This document shows positions 32,844 to 43,752 of a DNA stretch of 64,000 nucleotides, piece by piece. The position numbers and the translations under genes are program-made. Origin of the DNA: Hyaloraphidium curvatum (taxonomy: Eukaryota; Monoblepharomycota; Hyaloraphidiomycetes; Hyaloraphidiales; Hyaloraphidiaceae); NCBI GenBank assembly GCA_025558095.1, contig JAIVFI010000012.1, positions 310,001 to 374,000 of the forward strand, given 5' to 3'. Below the pieces are notes generated by a model. The model was not told the DNA's origin and ran no database searches. It saw only the letters and a program-made list of their open reading frames with translations. The number at the start of each line of letters is the position of its first letter. The stretch's first letter is position 1.

Positions 32844-34938
32844 TCACCCGCCCCCGCCCTTCCCGTCCACATCGATCAGCTCCCTCTCCCACTCCTCCAC
32901 CCCCGCCAGATCCTGCCCGCTCCCGAACTCCCCCTGCTGCGCGCGCCCGCCGAACGCATGCACGTCGCCCATCCCCACCCCCGTCGGCATCCCCTCGTGC
33001 GCCCAGGTGCCGGCGCCGGCGTGGTGCGCGATCCGCGAGATCTCGTACCCCCCCGGCGCGCTGCGCGACCGCGCGCGCTCCCCCGCCTGCGCGGGCGGCG
33101 CGAGCGACCCGTGGTCGTGGTGGAACGGGTGCGAGATGGGGTGGTACCCGTGGTCGTGCATGCGCATCAGCGCGTCCAGGTCCAGGCCCGCCGTGGGCGG
33201 GCTGGTGCTGCCCTGCGGCCCGTGGGCCGGGGGAGGCGGCTGGATCGAGGGGACCTGGAACATCTGCATGGGCGTGGCGGGGTACTGCCACGCGTAGGGG
33301 TCGTGCGGGATCACGTAGCCCGTCGCGGTGCGCTGCAGGCGGTATGGGTCCGCGTGGGTGGGGTGGTTGGGCTCCACGAGGGGGAGGGCGGTCGCGGGGG
33401 CGCGGGGGAGGGAGCCGAAGGGCGAGGGGCGTTCCGGGAGCTTGGGCGCGCGGACCGAGGAGGGCGAGTGGCCGCGCGGGGAGAGGGCGTGAGGGGAGCG
33501 CGGCGCCCGGGTGGGAACGGGGTGCGGCTCGGGCTCGTGGATCACGCGGATGGAGGGGATGTCGACGGGGGAGACCTGGTGCTGGTGCTGCTCCAGGCCG
33601 TCCATGCGCAGGTGCATGTCGGGGGCGGCGCGGCGGCGCGAGCCCGAGCCCGGGTTGGGCGAGTGGCCGCGGGTGCTGGCTTCCTCGTACTCGCCGTCCG
33701 AGTCCTCGTCCGTGTAGTTGCCGCCGACGCCGTTGTGGCGGTCAATGTGCCGGTGCAGAGTCGACTTGCGCGTGAAGAACTTGTTGCAGATGTGGCAGCC
33801 GAATGGCCGCTCCTGAGTGTGGATGCGGCGGTGGCGCGTGAGCGAGGAGCTCTGTAGTCGGTACGGCAAGGCGGGGAGGGCGGGACGGCGCAAGGTCAGC
33901 GGCGAGCCAGGCGGAGCATCGGCGGGACCGACCTCGGTGAACTTGCGGTCGCACAGGTCGCACGCGAACGGGCGCTCCCCCGTGTGCTTGCGCATGTGCA
34001 CCACGAGAGCGTGGCGCTGGATGAAGCGCTTGGGGCAGTCGGGGCACGCGAATGGCCGTTCGTTGAGGTGGATCTTGACGTGCCGCATGCAGTCGGCGCG
34101 GCGGGTGAAGCGGCGGCCGCAGTCGGGATATTGGCTGCAGGGACGGGGGCGAGTCAGCACGTGCACAACAAAGGGCAATCGCAGCGGAGGACGCCCACCA
34201 TTGGTACGGCCGCTCGGCGTCGTCGGTGGTGGTGACGGCGTAGCCCGCGGCGACGCTGTTCAGGTTCTGGCTCGAGGCGCTCTGGTTGCTCTCGATGCTG
34301 GCGACCGACGGCTTGCGCGCGCGGTGGCGCTGGTGGCGGGGGCGTGCGGGCTCGCCGTAGGTGGGGTCCTCGATTGCCGAGTACGAGGCGTCGGTGTCGT
34401 CGGTCATGCCGTAGTCCGAGCCCTCCGAGTCGGATGAGTCCGAGCCATCGTCGTGCTGGCCGTGGCCGTTCTGCGGCTGCTGCTGCAGCTGCTGCTGCTG
34501 CTCCATCGAGCGCGAGATCATCTGCAGCAGGGCGTCGCCGTCGATGTGGCCGGCGGCGCCGTGCACCTGCACGGGCACGGGGATGGGCGCTGCGCCCGAG
34601 GCGGACGATGCCGAGCCGCGGCGGCTCCCGGGCGCCTGCTTGTCGGCCAAGAGTGCGGCGCCGAGCAGGGCGTTTGCCTCGACGGGGGTGAGTGGGCGCT
34701 GGGGCGCCTCCGAGCTCTGGTGGTACGGCTGCTGGTGCACCACGTGGTAGCCCTGCGCCTGGTAGGCGGCGAGCAGCTCCGCGTTTGACGCGAGCATGCC
34801 CTGCGGCACCTCCCACGGCATGAGGCCGACGTTTAGCGGGGATAGCTGGATGGTGTGCGCGGTGGAGAGCAGCGGGAGCAGCGGGCGGGGCGCGCCGGGC
34901 TGCGTCGGCGTGAGCACGCGCGGGCCGCTCGACGCCAT
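32844..34938 (-). CDS. C2H2 zinc-finger transcription factor (four fingers)
   Basis: 649-residue regulator from three exons: 34938-34199, 34134-33933 and 33851-32844. Four classical fingers lie together at about residues 244-355: a first finger split by intron 1 (CQYPDCGRRFTRRADCMRH), then CPDCPKRFIQRHALVVHMRKH shortened here to its Cys and His frame, CDLCDRKFTE joined across intron 2 to SSSLTRHRRIH, and CHICNKFFTRKSTLHRHIDRH with the usual TGERPF-type linkers (LNERPF, TGERPF, TQERPF). The N-terminus is Gln/Ser-rich (MEQQQQLQQQPQ), with an acidic Ser run; the C-terminus is a long Pro/His-rich tail. Such proteins bind GC-rich motifs and the linkers indicate DNA binding by all four fingers. Targets unknown. 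Confidence 0.9.
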
Positions 34939-36544
34939 CGGGCGGGCGGAGTCCCGCGGGAGTCCGGGGTGTCTGCCGCGGGGGCGCGCGCGGCGGGTCG
35001 GCTAAAGTCGGCAACGCCCGCGGGGCACGGCGCGCGCGGGCGGCGCCGGGTCACAGCACCACGGGCAAACGGAGCGGGCGGGCGCGCTCTCAAGCCGCCG
35101 CCGGGGGGGGTCGCGCGGCGATGTGTGTTGTCTTGGGAACGGCGAGCGGGAGCGGATCGATCGGGAACCCCAGCCACCCTCTCTTCTGCCCTTGCGCACA
35201 GGCCCCGGCCGCGGCCGGCACCTCACCACAGCTGCTTTCCGAGCAAGCCGCCGCTTGGCCACCGGGCGCCGGGCAACCCGGCGGCCCTCCGGACTCGGCT
35301 GCAGGCAGCAACGTCGCGATCTCCCCGAAAGCGTGAGGAGAGATCGCCGGCCGAAACGTCCCTCAAACACTCCGCCGCCCCGCCCCTTGGTTCCCGGAAA
35401 CCCAACAAGCCCCGATCTGCCGCCATCATTTGCTCCGGACCGCCCATCCGCCAGCAAAACGAGTCAATCTGTGGCCGTCCGGCACCGCCAGGATGGATGG
35501 GTAAATATTCCGCAACCCCGCGCAGTCCTTCCTCCTTCGCAGCACCACACCGCCCGCCCCAGCGACCGCACCCGCCGATCCCCGGCCCCATCGAAAGCTC
35601 CCCATCGGGCCCGTCTCCCAGCAGCCCCAATCCGCCGCCCTTGCGCCGCAGAGTCCGCGGTCGCGGCTCGTTCCACCCCTTTGGGACTGGCCGGCGGCGG
35701 GACGTGGCCGTACGGCGGCCCGCATACCCATCCGGGACGGCCGCGCGCGGCCGTTTCACCCTCGAACCTGGGCTTGCCTACCAATCTGTTGGGAGCCGAT
35801 TGATACCAGCGGCCATCGAGTTCCGACCCCGCCAAACACGACCTCCCGACGGCCATCCATCCCTGGCCCAGCGGAGCCCATCCGCCACCCTCCCCACCAC
35901 CGCCCGACGCCCGCAGTCCCTCTCCGACCCCCCCGCCCATCGGATGCCCGCCGGCCGCCCTCCCCCGCGCGCGAACCGGTTTCCGGGTCCGCCGCCGCCC
36001 GGCGCAACGCCACTTCCCTGCGGGACGGACCCCCTATCCCCGCCCCGCCAAGGCTTTGCGCCGATCGCGGGGAATCCCAGCAGCTTTCTTCGCGGGTGTC
36101 GCGGGCGGTTGATGATCCGAGGGCGTCCCGGATGCCCGCCGGCGGGGGGAGGCCAAAGCCCCGCCCGCGCCGCCGTGGCTTCATCCCGCTTGCCCGGCGG
36201 CTCGTTCGCTCACTCCGTTCCGGCAGCACAGGATCTCCGTGGCAAACAAACAGGCGGGCTTCCATCCGCCGTTCGACCTTGACGTGCGGATTGGATGCCG
36301 GGAAAGTCCGAGGGGACATCTTGCAGCGGGCGCTCGGGTCTCGGTCATCACGGGGAGTGGTCGATCCCCGGTCGCGAGGGCCGGGGTAGGTCCTGCTGCG
36401 TGCCGCGGAAGATCTCCGCCGGGCGGACGGTCGTGAGGACGCCGGGGTTGCCAGAAACCGCGGATCCCGGCTTCCTGTTTGCTTTGTTTGTTTGCTCGAC
36501 ATCGGCTCTCCCGAACATGCTTGCACGGTAGCCTCCGTCCTGCG
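34939..36544. promoter_or_regulatory. 1.6 kb GC-rich divergent intergenic region
   Basis: Between the C2H2 gene and the kelch gene. Long open frames exist on both strands but have Arg/Pro/Gly/Ala-rich, non-protein-like composition and no splice logic, so I treat them as GC-driven noise. It is the longest gene-free stretch of the window and must hold both promoters, perhaps with long 5' leaders. Confidence 0.5.
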
Positions 36545-38943
36545 ATGGGCAAGCGCGACAAGCGCCGCAAGGCGCCCGACGCGTCCAAGGCCAAATCCGC
36601 GTCCAAGGACGCGCAAAAGGCCGCCAAAAAGTCGTCCAAGCTCCGCGCCAAGGAGAAGGAGCGCGACGCGGCGGTCCGCGCGCGGGACAAAAAGTCCAGG
36701 GGGAAGGGGAGCGATTCCGACGAGGAGGAGGACCTGGAGGCCGTGTTGGAGAGGCTGAGGGAGGAGCAGGAGGCCAGGACGAGGGTCGAGGTGCAAGCGC
36801 ACCCGGGGCCGTCGCCCAGGGTGCACGCGAGCTGGACCGCGAACCCGCTGAACCCGGCGGAGCTGGTGCTGTTCGGGGGCGAGCATTTCGACGGGAAGCA
36901 CCTGTTCGTCTACAATGACCGTGGGTCGATTCCCGTGGGCCGTCTTCCGTGGCTGCGGGAAGCTGACGGGTAACGGTTCAACTTCCCGACGGCAAACCCC
37001 CGGTGACGACCCAAATCGGTTGGACTCCGCTTGGTATCGGCTTTCCAGTCTTCGTCTACAATACCCAGCGCAACGAGTGGCGCCTCGTCTCGTCGCCCAA
37101 CACCCCCGGCCCGCGGTCCTCGCACCAAGCCGTCGCCACCCCGGCGGGCAAGCTGTTCCTCTTCGGGGGCGAGTTTGCGGGCCGCAACGGCAACAACTTC
37201 CACCATTTCCGCGATTTCTGGTGCCTGGACCTCAAGACATGGGCATGGGAACGCCTGGAGGTCGGCAGGCTGCCGACGCCGCGCTCGGGGCACCGCATGT
37301 GCCTGTGGAAGCAGCACATCGTCCTCTTCGGCGGCTTCAACGACGCCTCGGCGTCCAGCGCGCCCACCTACTTCGACGACCTGTGGCTCTTCTCGATCCC
37401 CGAGCACCGCTGGCACAAGGCCGAGCTCCCCGCCAACCTCCCCCGCCCGCAGCCCCGCAGCGGGCACCAGCTCTTCCCCCTTGCCGACGGCATCTGGCTC
37501 CACGGCGGGTACGCGCGCGTCCCCAAGCACGCGGAGCAGCGCATGCGCGAGGGCCACACGTTCGACGACGGCTGGGCGCTCAGGCCGCTGCCCGCGCCGC
37601 CGGGGACCGACCCGACGTTCCCGGCGTTCAAGTGGGAGCTCAAGGTGCGGCGGGCGCATCCCGACGTCGGGATCCGGTCGGGGGCGGTTATGGTGCCCTT
37701 TCGGGGGGACAGGGCGGCCATGTTCGGGGGGGTGAGGGACAAGGAGGACGAGGAGGCGATCGAGGGGACGTGCCTGAACGACCTGTTCGTGTGGCAGCCG
37801 GTGGGGAACAGGTGGTACCAGATGCGGGTCAAGACGGCGGACAACAAAGCACGGGAGGCGAGGAAGAGGGCGGAGCGCAAGGCGAAGCGCAAGGAGAAGA
37901 AGGTGGCGCGGGGCGGGGACGGGAGCGGGAGCGAGTATGACGGGTCGGACTCGGAGCCTGCGAGCCCCATGAAGGCGGAGGGTCCTTCTGTTGCCGAGGC
38001 TGCTGCGGCCGAGGACGACGACGAAGAGGGTTGGGCCGAGTGGGAGGAGCGGATCGCGCGGGAGGAGGCCGAGAGGGAAGGTCTGGCGCACACCAACGGC
38101 TCTTTGGCACCGGATGGGACCGCAAGTGCCCCGGCGACCGCGACCGAGGGCGCCGCCGCACCTGCCGAGGCAGCGGCCGCCGCGCAGCTCCCGAGCATGC
38201 CGGAGCAGCCCCTGGACCTGCCGCCTCCCCGCTTTTCGGCGCACCTGGCCGTGGTCAAGAACAACCTGTACCTCTTTGGCGGTATCCTGGAACTCACTAC
38301 TCCGGCGGGCGACGACATGGAGTTTGCTCTGGACGACATGTGGCTTCTGAACCTAGACAAGGCAGATGGCTGGAAGTGCCTGCGCCGGTGGGACGATGCG
38401 GAAGCGAAAAAGGCGTGGCTCGGCCAGGAGTCGGATTCTTCCGAATCGGAGGGCGAGGATGGCGAGGACGGCGAGGCTGGGGGGGAGGAAGCCGAGGAGG
38501 ACGGTGAAGAGGGAGCCGGCGAGGATGACGAAAAGGGCTCTTCGGACGGATCCGGCGGAGACAGCGACGCGGATGCCTCTGGAGGTGCGGCAAAGGCCAA
38601 AGCAGAGCCATCCGCGGCAAAGCCTGCCGTCGTGGACAAGGAGTTGGAGCTGCATGCCCCGCGGTACTCCGAGACCCTCAAGGACTACTTTGCCCGCACG
38701 AAGCAGTTCTGGCTGCAGCGTGCCCTTGCGTCGGCGGTGGAAACACTTTCGCTGACGGGCGAGAAGGGGCTCCGGGCGGGCGGGTTCGAGATGGCCAAGG
38801 TTGAGTGGGAGCGCATGCAGCCCATCCTCGAGGCGATGAAGGATCTGCTGCAGCTCGACGAGGAAACGGCGGCGGAGGTGGGACGCGGCCAGAAGGCGGC
38901 CGTCGGGAAGACGGGATCGGGGAGGGCTTCGGCACGGAAGTGA
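36545..38943 (+). CDS. KEL3/KLHDC4-type kelch-repeat protein
   Basis: 756-residue protein, exons 36545-36920 and 37049-38943. The N-terminus is a Lys-rich, charged stretch (MGKRDKRRKAPDASKAKS), followed by ELVLFGGEHFDGKH, and the intron joins FVYND to LFVYNTQRNEW, which matches the family exactly. At least five kelch repeats follow (KLFLFGGEF, HIVLFGGFND, GIWLHGGYAR, RAAMFGGVRD and LYLFGGILEL), forming a beta-propeller. Between the last repeats lies an acidic, low-complexity insert (about residues 400-520) with runs of Glu and Asp. The C-terminal helical part is conserved in KLHDC4/KEL3 proteins. Function in the family is poorly known; propellers of this type bind partner proteins. The single 128 nt intron is longer than most in the window. 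Confidence 0.9.
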
Positions 38944-38994
38944 TGATCTTTGTCGCCTACATGGAAAGAAAGAAGATGTCCGACGCACATTTGC

Positions 38995-39798
38995 CTACCC
39001 GACCGTGACGCCTGCCGTGCGAAACGAGAGGCCAAAGACGGTGATCAAGAGGGCGCCGAGGACAAAGGTGAAGACCAGGTCGATGTATCCCGAGTCGAGC
39101 CCCAACTTCGTCAAGCTCCAAAGGGCCCACACGGCGAAGGCTGGCGAAAAGGTCGTGTGAGCGGGCAAGGCACAAAAGAGAGAATGATAGAACTCTTTAC
39201 CGGTCCAAAGAACGCCGATGACGGCCTGTGATGGCGGGATTAGATTATCGGCGACCAATGGACTTAGCAGGCCCACCGAATCCGCGCCGAAGCCCGTCTG
39301 CGTGATCATTACGGCCGCCAAGAAGAGGATGAAGCCGTCCCTGATCGCACGTGTGGCTGCCGCGAAGTAATCGCCCTAGCGTTTGACGAAGCTCAGTGCC
39401 CTTCACCGGACGCCTTCCAGGTGCGCTTTACAGACCCAGGTCGGCTCCTCGAGCCACTCCGCTCCCTTCTCCTCTCCAGGCACCGGCAGCTGCTCCTTTG
39501 TGACGGCGAAAATCTTGTAGAAGCTCTCGGCGAGGTAGCTGAACCACCAGAGGATCAGCTGTATGTACAAGATGACGTAGGCCGCTGGGAACGACCCCGA
39601 TACGTCAGACAGATGCTGCACTGCAATGCGAATCGCTGCAACGATGCTGCTTACATCGCAGAGTTCCGTACTGGGGGAGCGGGTAGAATGAGCGAACGTG
39701 CACCGTGCCGACGGGCTCTCACGCACAGGGAAGCCTATAACCCCGTCGATTGTCGGAGACTGTCCCGTAATAGGGTCGCCACGCTCGAACAGGGCCAT
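38995..39798 (-). CDS. Small membrane protein, tandem family member 1
   Basis: Unrecognised protein of 173 residues rebuilt from five exons: 39798-39727, 39615-39436, 39375-39277, 39225-39201 and 39140-38995. Four membrane segments are likely: AAYVILYIQLILWWFSYLAE, GFILFLAAVMITQTGFG, AFAVWALWSLTKL and LVFTFVLGALLITVFGLSF. It shares with the two genes that follow a Trp-Gly start to a loop (TWGDYFAAATRAIRDG) and a last-helix block (YIDLVFTFVL...). The shared blocks only appear after splicing, and introns fall at similar places in all three genes, which supports both the model and common descent. The first intron (111 nt) has several possible acceptors. It is divergent from member 2. No function can be named. 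Confidence 0.7.
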
Positions 39799-40268
39799 TT
39801 TGGAGGGAAGCTTGGACGGTGGACTGTCGGGGTGAAAGGTTGTCGGGCGCCCAGTCAGCGGTCGGAAGCGCCCCGCAGGCTTTCCACCAACACAACAACC
39901 AACCGCTCGTCCCTGGCGCCTAGGAGCGCCGATAGACAACGCCATGGAGACTGCTGGAGAGCACCGTCTTCTCGCTCGGCAGCTGGGCGTCAACGTGACA
40001 GCCTTCGCTAGTGGGCTGCGTTCCGAGACCGTCTCACGGTCGACATCTGACCACGCCTCCCTGCTCCCTTTCTGGCTCGTATTCCACCCTCCTGCTCTTC
40101 TTTCCGATTCTTCGTTCGTTGGGAAGATGGAGGAATGTACTCCATCTGGATCATAGTCTAGTGAGGCTCCGTTGAACGATTTCCTCGACAGCGCCCCCGC
40201 TGAACGATGCGCTCCATCGCTGTGAACCTCGCTGAACGCGGCTCGGTCGTCCAAGCATCCTTCTCATC
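39799..40268. other. Intergenic region between membrane family members 1 and 2
   Basis: 470 bp between divergent genes. A first exon for member 2 is expected here by comparison with member 3 but I could not place it. A frame at 39944-40156 does not resemble the other family first exons. Confidence 0.4.
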
Positions 40269-40806
40269 ATGTGGATGGTCTCTTGGTTCTGCGAGTTTGT
40301 CTACGGCTTGCTCGCCGCGGGGAGGAAGGCTGCGGAGGGGGGCCAGAAACCGGGCGAGCGCAGGTCGGACTGGGGAGAGCGCTTTGCCAACTCGGTGCGC
40401 CTGCTGCGCGACGGACTGTTCCTCCTACTCGGGAGGTGCGACGAGCTTGCGTTGCGCATCTCGTCCCCTGACTGTCTGAATCCTTGCCCTTTGCAGCATC
40501 ATGATCAACCAGAGCTCTTTCGGGATCACGCGATCGGTAAGCGCAGTACCTGGAGTCAGCATTCGATGCTGCTGATCTGCAATCTGTTCAGGTGCTCGCG
40601 CTGACGTGGACGATATTTGCCCTCTTCATTGTCTGGTCTTTTGCCAAGCTCTTTACAACTTCAAAGTACGTGAATGCGAGCAACGCAGTCGAATTCGTCT
40701 TGCTGAGCCAGTTCGATGCGGCAGAATCGTCGACTTCGTCTTCTGGTGGCCTGTCGCAGGTCTTCTGATCGCAGTGTTCGCTCTTGCGTGGAATGCTTCG
40801 TCTTGA
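40269..40806 (+). CDS. Small membrane protein, tandem family member 2 (5' end unresolved)
   Basis: At least 120 residues from exons 40269-40435, 40497-40536, 40592-40665 and 40725-40806. It aligns with members 1 and 3: membrane helix 1 (MWMVSWFCEFVYGLLAA), the conserved loop (DWGERFANSVRLLRDG), QSSFGITRS, helix 3 (WTIFALFIVWSFAKLF) and the closing block (IVDFVFWWPVAGLLIAVFAL). The first in-frame ATG falls inside the first membrane helix; the frame is open upstream for only about ten codons before a TGA at 40233-40235. Either a short first exon lies further upstream, as in member 3, or the gene has lost its start. Function unknown. Confidence 0.6.
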
Positions 40807-40981
40807 GAGAGGAGGTGCCACTCTCTTTTAGCATTCTGAGTTGTACATCAACTGGAGAGAATGACAATGAGCCGTCGTCCTCGTTCGTTGCGTCGTTGCT
40901 TTTGGTGGCTTCCCTGACCGATGACGAAGCGGCAACTGTCAACAACTCCACTCCGAGCACACGCTCCCGCGCCGGTCCACG

Positions 40982-41668
40982 ATGAGCGCAGCTGCCTTTG
41001 ACGAAGCTACGCACTTCTCAAGCTTGCTACCGCGGCAGCCGGGCACCGGCGTTACCAACTATCTCCGCTTCCCCTGTAAGGACGCCCCCTCAACGACTCG
41101 ACGAGTCGGCCCGGAGCGCACTCACCGGGCCTTCCAGACAACAACCTCAGGTCCGTATGGGTGGCCGTCTTCGTCCTTGTGCTCATTTGGCACGTGGCTT
41201 GGCTCATCGAGATCTTTTGGGTCCGTGACATCGCGTTGCTGCCGCTGCCCTGGTTCACCGTCTTCCCGCCGAGCAGAAACTCTTTGTCCGCCGCCTTGAA
41301 GCCCCTCCGCCTCCGCGAGCTGGGCAGCTCCAGCCGCCTGAGCCTTACAAGCCGACCTGGGGCGAGAAGCTGGCCAACGCCTCGCGGATCATTCGAGACA
41401 GCTTCGCCCTGCTCTTTGCGGCCATTGTCATCAGCCAAGTCTCCATCGGCGTTCCCGGATACACCCTCGGGCTCCTTTGGGCAGTGTGGGCGGTGCTCGT
41501 CTTCTGGACGCTGGTGAAGCTGGTCACCGACAATGCGTAAGCTGATCCACCGGTCTGCTCACGGTCCCAGCTTATCCGGCCACGCGCAGATGGGTCGACC
41601 TCGTGCTCTGGCTTCCCGTTTCGGTCTTTCTCATTGCAATCTTCTCCTTGGCTTTCGGACGTGGCTGA
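40982..41668 (+). CDS. Small membrane protein, tandem family member 3
   Basis: 171-residue protein, exons 40982-41075, 41138-41220, 41277-41536 and 41590-41668, introns 53-62 nt. Likely membrane segments: SVWVAVFVLVLIWHVAWLIE, LLFAAIVISQVSIGV, LLWAVWAVLVFWTLVKLV and LVLWLPVSVFLIAIFSLAF. It carries the family loop (TWGEKLANASRIIRDS) and closing block (WVDLVLWLPV). The second acceptor was chosen because it alone gives FPYNNLRSVW in frame with the first helix. A Pro-rich cytosolic loop (APPPPRAGQLQPPEP) separates helix 1 from the rest. It lies on the same strand as member 2, 175 bp downstream, and is convergent with CDKAL1. Function unknown. Confidence 0.72.
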
Positions 41669-41723
41669 ACGGAGGACTCTAGTGTTGCTGTGCTGTATCC
41701 ATGTCTTGAATCTCATCGTCTCT

Positions 41724-43670
41724 TCAGGTTGATGCAGTTGACGTTCGATACATGCGCCAGAAGATCCAGACTACCAGCGCCGATGTCACGAGACTGATGA
41801 CGGTTCCGCGCACGAGAAGGTACGCAACGGCAACGAGGAACACAAGCCCACCGTACACGAACTTTGCATGCTCGCGCGGCGGCCCTGTCGTCCCGGAACC
41901 CCGCCGGTTCTTCCGCACCACAACCTTGGCGCTCGAGCGTTTGAGGCTTCGCGCTTTGATGTTCGCAGCGTTGAGTGCGGGCAGGGATGGCTCCGGCACT
42001 CCTTCGGTGAAGCCCAGGAGGCGTCCTTCGACACTCCAGCGACCTGCTCCGACAATCTCGACGTCGACCATGCGCCCGAGCACCTCGTCATCCCGACCCT
42101 CGGCATCTACAAGGATTTGAGTGTAGCTCTTGTCATGTCCGATAAGCTTAACCCCGTCGTGCGCGCGATCCGTCACCAAGACGGCTCTGATCGTGTGGCC
42201 GACCAGGGCCTCGTACGGCCGGAACGCTTCAAAAACCTGGGTAATTTCCCGCGTCCGGTCCTTCTTCACGCTTTGCGGCACGACGGGCACCATGCGCGCG
42301 GCAGGAGTCCCGGGCCGGGGATAGAATTGCGAGATGTGGAGAATGGGGAAGGAGTAGCGCCGCACGAGCTCCACAGTCTCGCGGTGGTCCTCCTCCGTTT
42401 CGCCCGGGAATCCGCAAATCACGTCCGTGGCGATGGTTATGCCGGGCACGGAGCCGAGGAGGCTGTCACAGACGCGACAAAACTCGGCGGCGGAATAAAG
42501 GCGCTTCATTCGCTCCAGGATGCTGTCCGACCCCGACTGGACAGGGATATGCAGGAAGGCAAAGACGCCTGGATGATTCAAGACGGCCGATATCCTTTCC
42601 AAGTGGTCCACAATGTAAGGCGGGTTCGTCATGCCGACCCGAAGCCTGACATGCGGGTGGTGGTCCAGGATCCCCGTGATGCTCTCCAGAAGCTCGGCGA
42701 TGTTGGTCCCAATGTCGAGCCCATAGGCGCCCGTGTCCTCGGAAGTCAACCAGATCTCCACCACTCCCTCGCCAATGACCTGCTCGATCCGGTCCAGAAT
42801 TGCCCGCGGTTCGTAAGATCCCAGATTGCCGCGGGCAAACTTGGTTTTGCAGTAGGTGCAGGAGTTGAGGCATCCCGTGTTGATGGGCACGACCTCGATC
42901 AGCGGATTCCGGCGAATCTTCGGCAGGTCCAACGGGGCGCCGCCCGCTTTGCGCTTTCCGCTCTTTGACGTAGCCTCGATTTGTCCGTGGTCCGCGAGCT
43001 CCGCATCTGACGGCTGCGACTCCACAACATCTTCCGTCCGCTCCCGCACGAGCTGAACGGAACCCCCCTTCAGAGTTTCCTCGACAACCTCGACCACACG
43101 ATCGATCTGCTGAACTCCGACCACGCTCAGTCCATTCCAGCGTGGATCCCGCGGCGAATGTTGGGAAACGCAGCCAGCAAGAACGACCCTCTTCCCACTC
43201 TCCTTCGCCCGCTCAATCTCCTTGACAAAGGCGAGCTCCGAAGGATTCTTGACAGAGCACGAGTTGATCAGCCACAGATCGGAATCCTCCCTCCCTTCGT
43301 CGTCGTCCAGCACCACATCGTATCCCTCGCGCGAAAGTAGACCGGCCATGACCTCGGAATCGGAACGATTGTGGCTACAACCGTAGGTCTTGACGTAGAT
43401 CGTAGCTCGCCCGGGAAGGAAGTACGTTCCGCTGCCGATTTCCTTCCCGGGAGCCTCAGACCCGGCGTCCATCGATGGAACATGCCGCCTCTGTTTCGCC
43501 CCCGGCGGCTTGACGGCCCTCGTCGTCCGTGGCCGGGCAGACGAATGGACGAGAACTTCGGCGGCCTCCCCGCTTCCACTCCACAAATCCACCTTTCTTC
43601 CGCCACTCCGACCCCGTGCAACGTCTTCCACGGACAGTTCCTCGATGTCCTCTATGGCTTCCCCGTCCAT
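41724..43670 (-). CDS. CDKAL1: tRNA-t6A37 methylthiotransferase (CDKAL1/MtaB type)
   Basis: 648-residue intronless radical-SAM enzyme that adds a methylthio group to t6A at tRNA position 37, improving decoding of ANN codons. Domains in order: an acidic N-terminus (EAIEDIEELSVED); the methylthiotransferase domain with iron-sulfur Cys in KTYGCSHNRSDSE, NSCSVKNPSE and AGCVSQ; the radical-SAM motif C-x3-C-x2-C in NTGCLNSCTYCKTK; EIWLTSEDTGAYG; IPVQSGSDSILERMK; GFPGETEEDH; a TRAM-like region; and a C-terminal hydrophobic segment (YGGLVFLVAVAYLLV and beyond), which suggests a tail anchor in the ER as in animals. This start was preferred over an in-frame Met six codons upstream because the acidic stretch matches animal CDKAL1. 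It is head-to-head with NSUN5. Yeast lacks this gene. Confidence 0.96.
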   Translation of the reverse strand: MDGEAIEDIEELSVEDVARGRSGGRKVDLWSGSGEAAEVLVHSSARPRTTRAVKPPGAKQRRHVPSMDAGSEAPGKEIGSGTYFLPGRATIYVKTYGCSHNRSDSEVMAGLLSREGYDVVLDDDEGREDSDLWLINSCSVKNPSELAFVKEIERAKESGKRVVLAGCVSQHSPRDPRWNGLSVVGVQQIDRVVEVVEETLKGGSVQLVRERTEDVVESQPSDAELADHGQIEATSKSGKRKAGGAPLDLPKIRRNPLIEVVPINTGCLNSCTYCKTKFARGNLGSYEPRAILDRIEQVIGEGVVEIWLTSEDTGAYGLDIGTNIAELLESITGILDHHPHVRLRVGMTNPPYIVDHLERISAVLNHPGVFAFLHIPVQSGSDSILERMKRLYSAAEFCRVCDSLLGSVPGITIATDVICGFPGETEEDHRETVELVRRYSFPILHISQFYPRPGTPAARMVPVVPQSVKKDRTREITQVFEAFRPYEALVGHTIRAVLVTDRAHDGVKLIGHDKSYTQILVDAEGRDDEVLGRMVDVEIVGAGRWSVEGRLLGFTEGVPEPSLPALNAANIKARSLKRSSAKVVVRKNRRGSGTTGPPREHAKFVYGGLVFLVAVAYLLVRGTVISLVTSALVVWIFWRMYRTSTAST

Positions 43671-43752
43671 CGCGGGCGCCAAGAGCAATGAACACGATGC
43701 CGTTTACCTCGCGTCTCAGAAAACAAGAAACAACCCGCGACCCGCACAGGGC

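Noticed and set aside
34855-36901. Long open frames of several hundred codons on both strands
   Set aside because: Composition is Arg/Pro/Gly/Ala-rich with no motifs and no splice logic; expected by chance in GC-rich DNA between two promoters.
39944-40156. Plus-strand 70-codon frame considered as first exon of membrane family member 2
   Set aside because: It does not resemble the first exons of members 1 and 3 and has no donor in a phase that fits the next exon.
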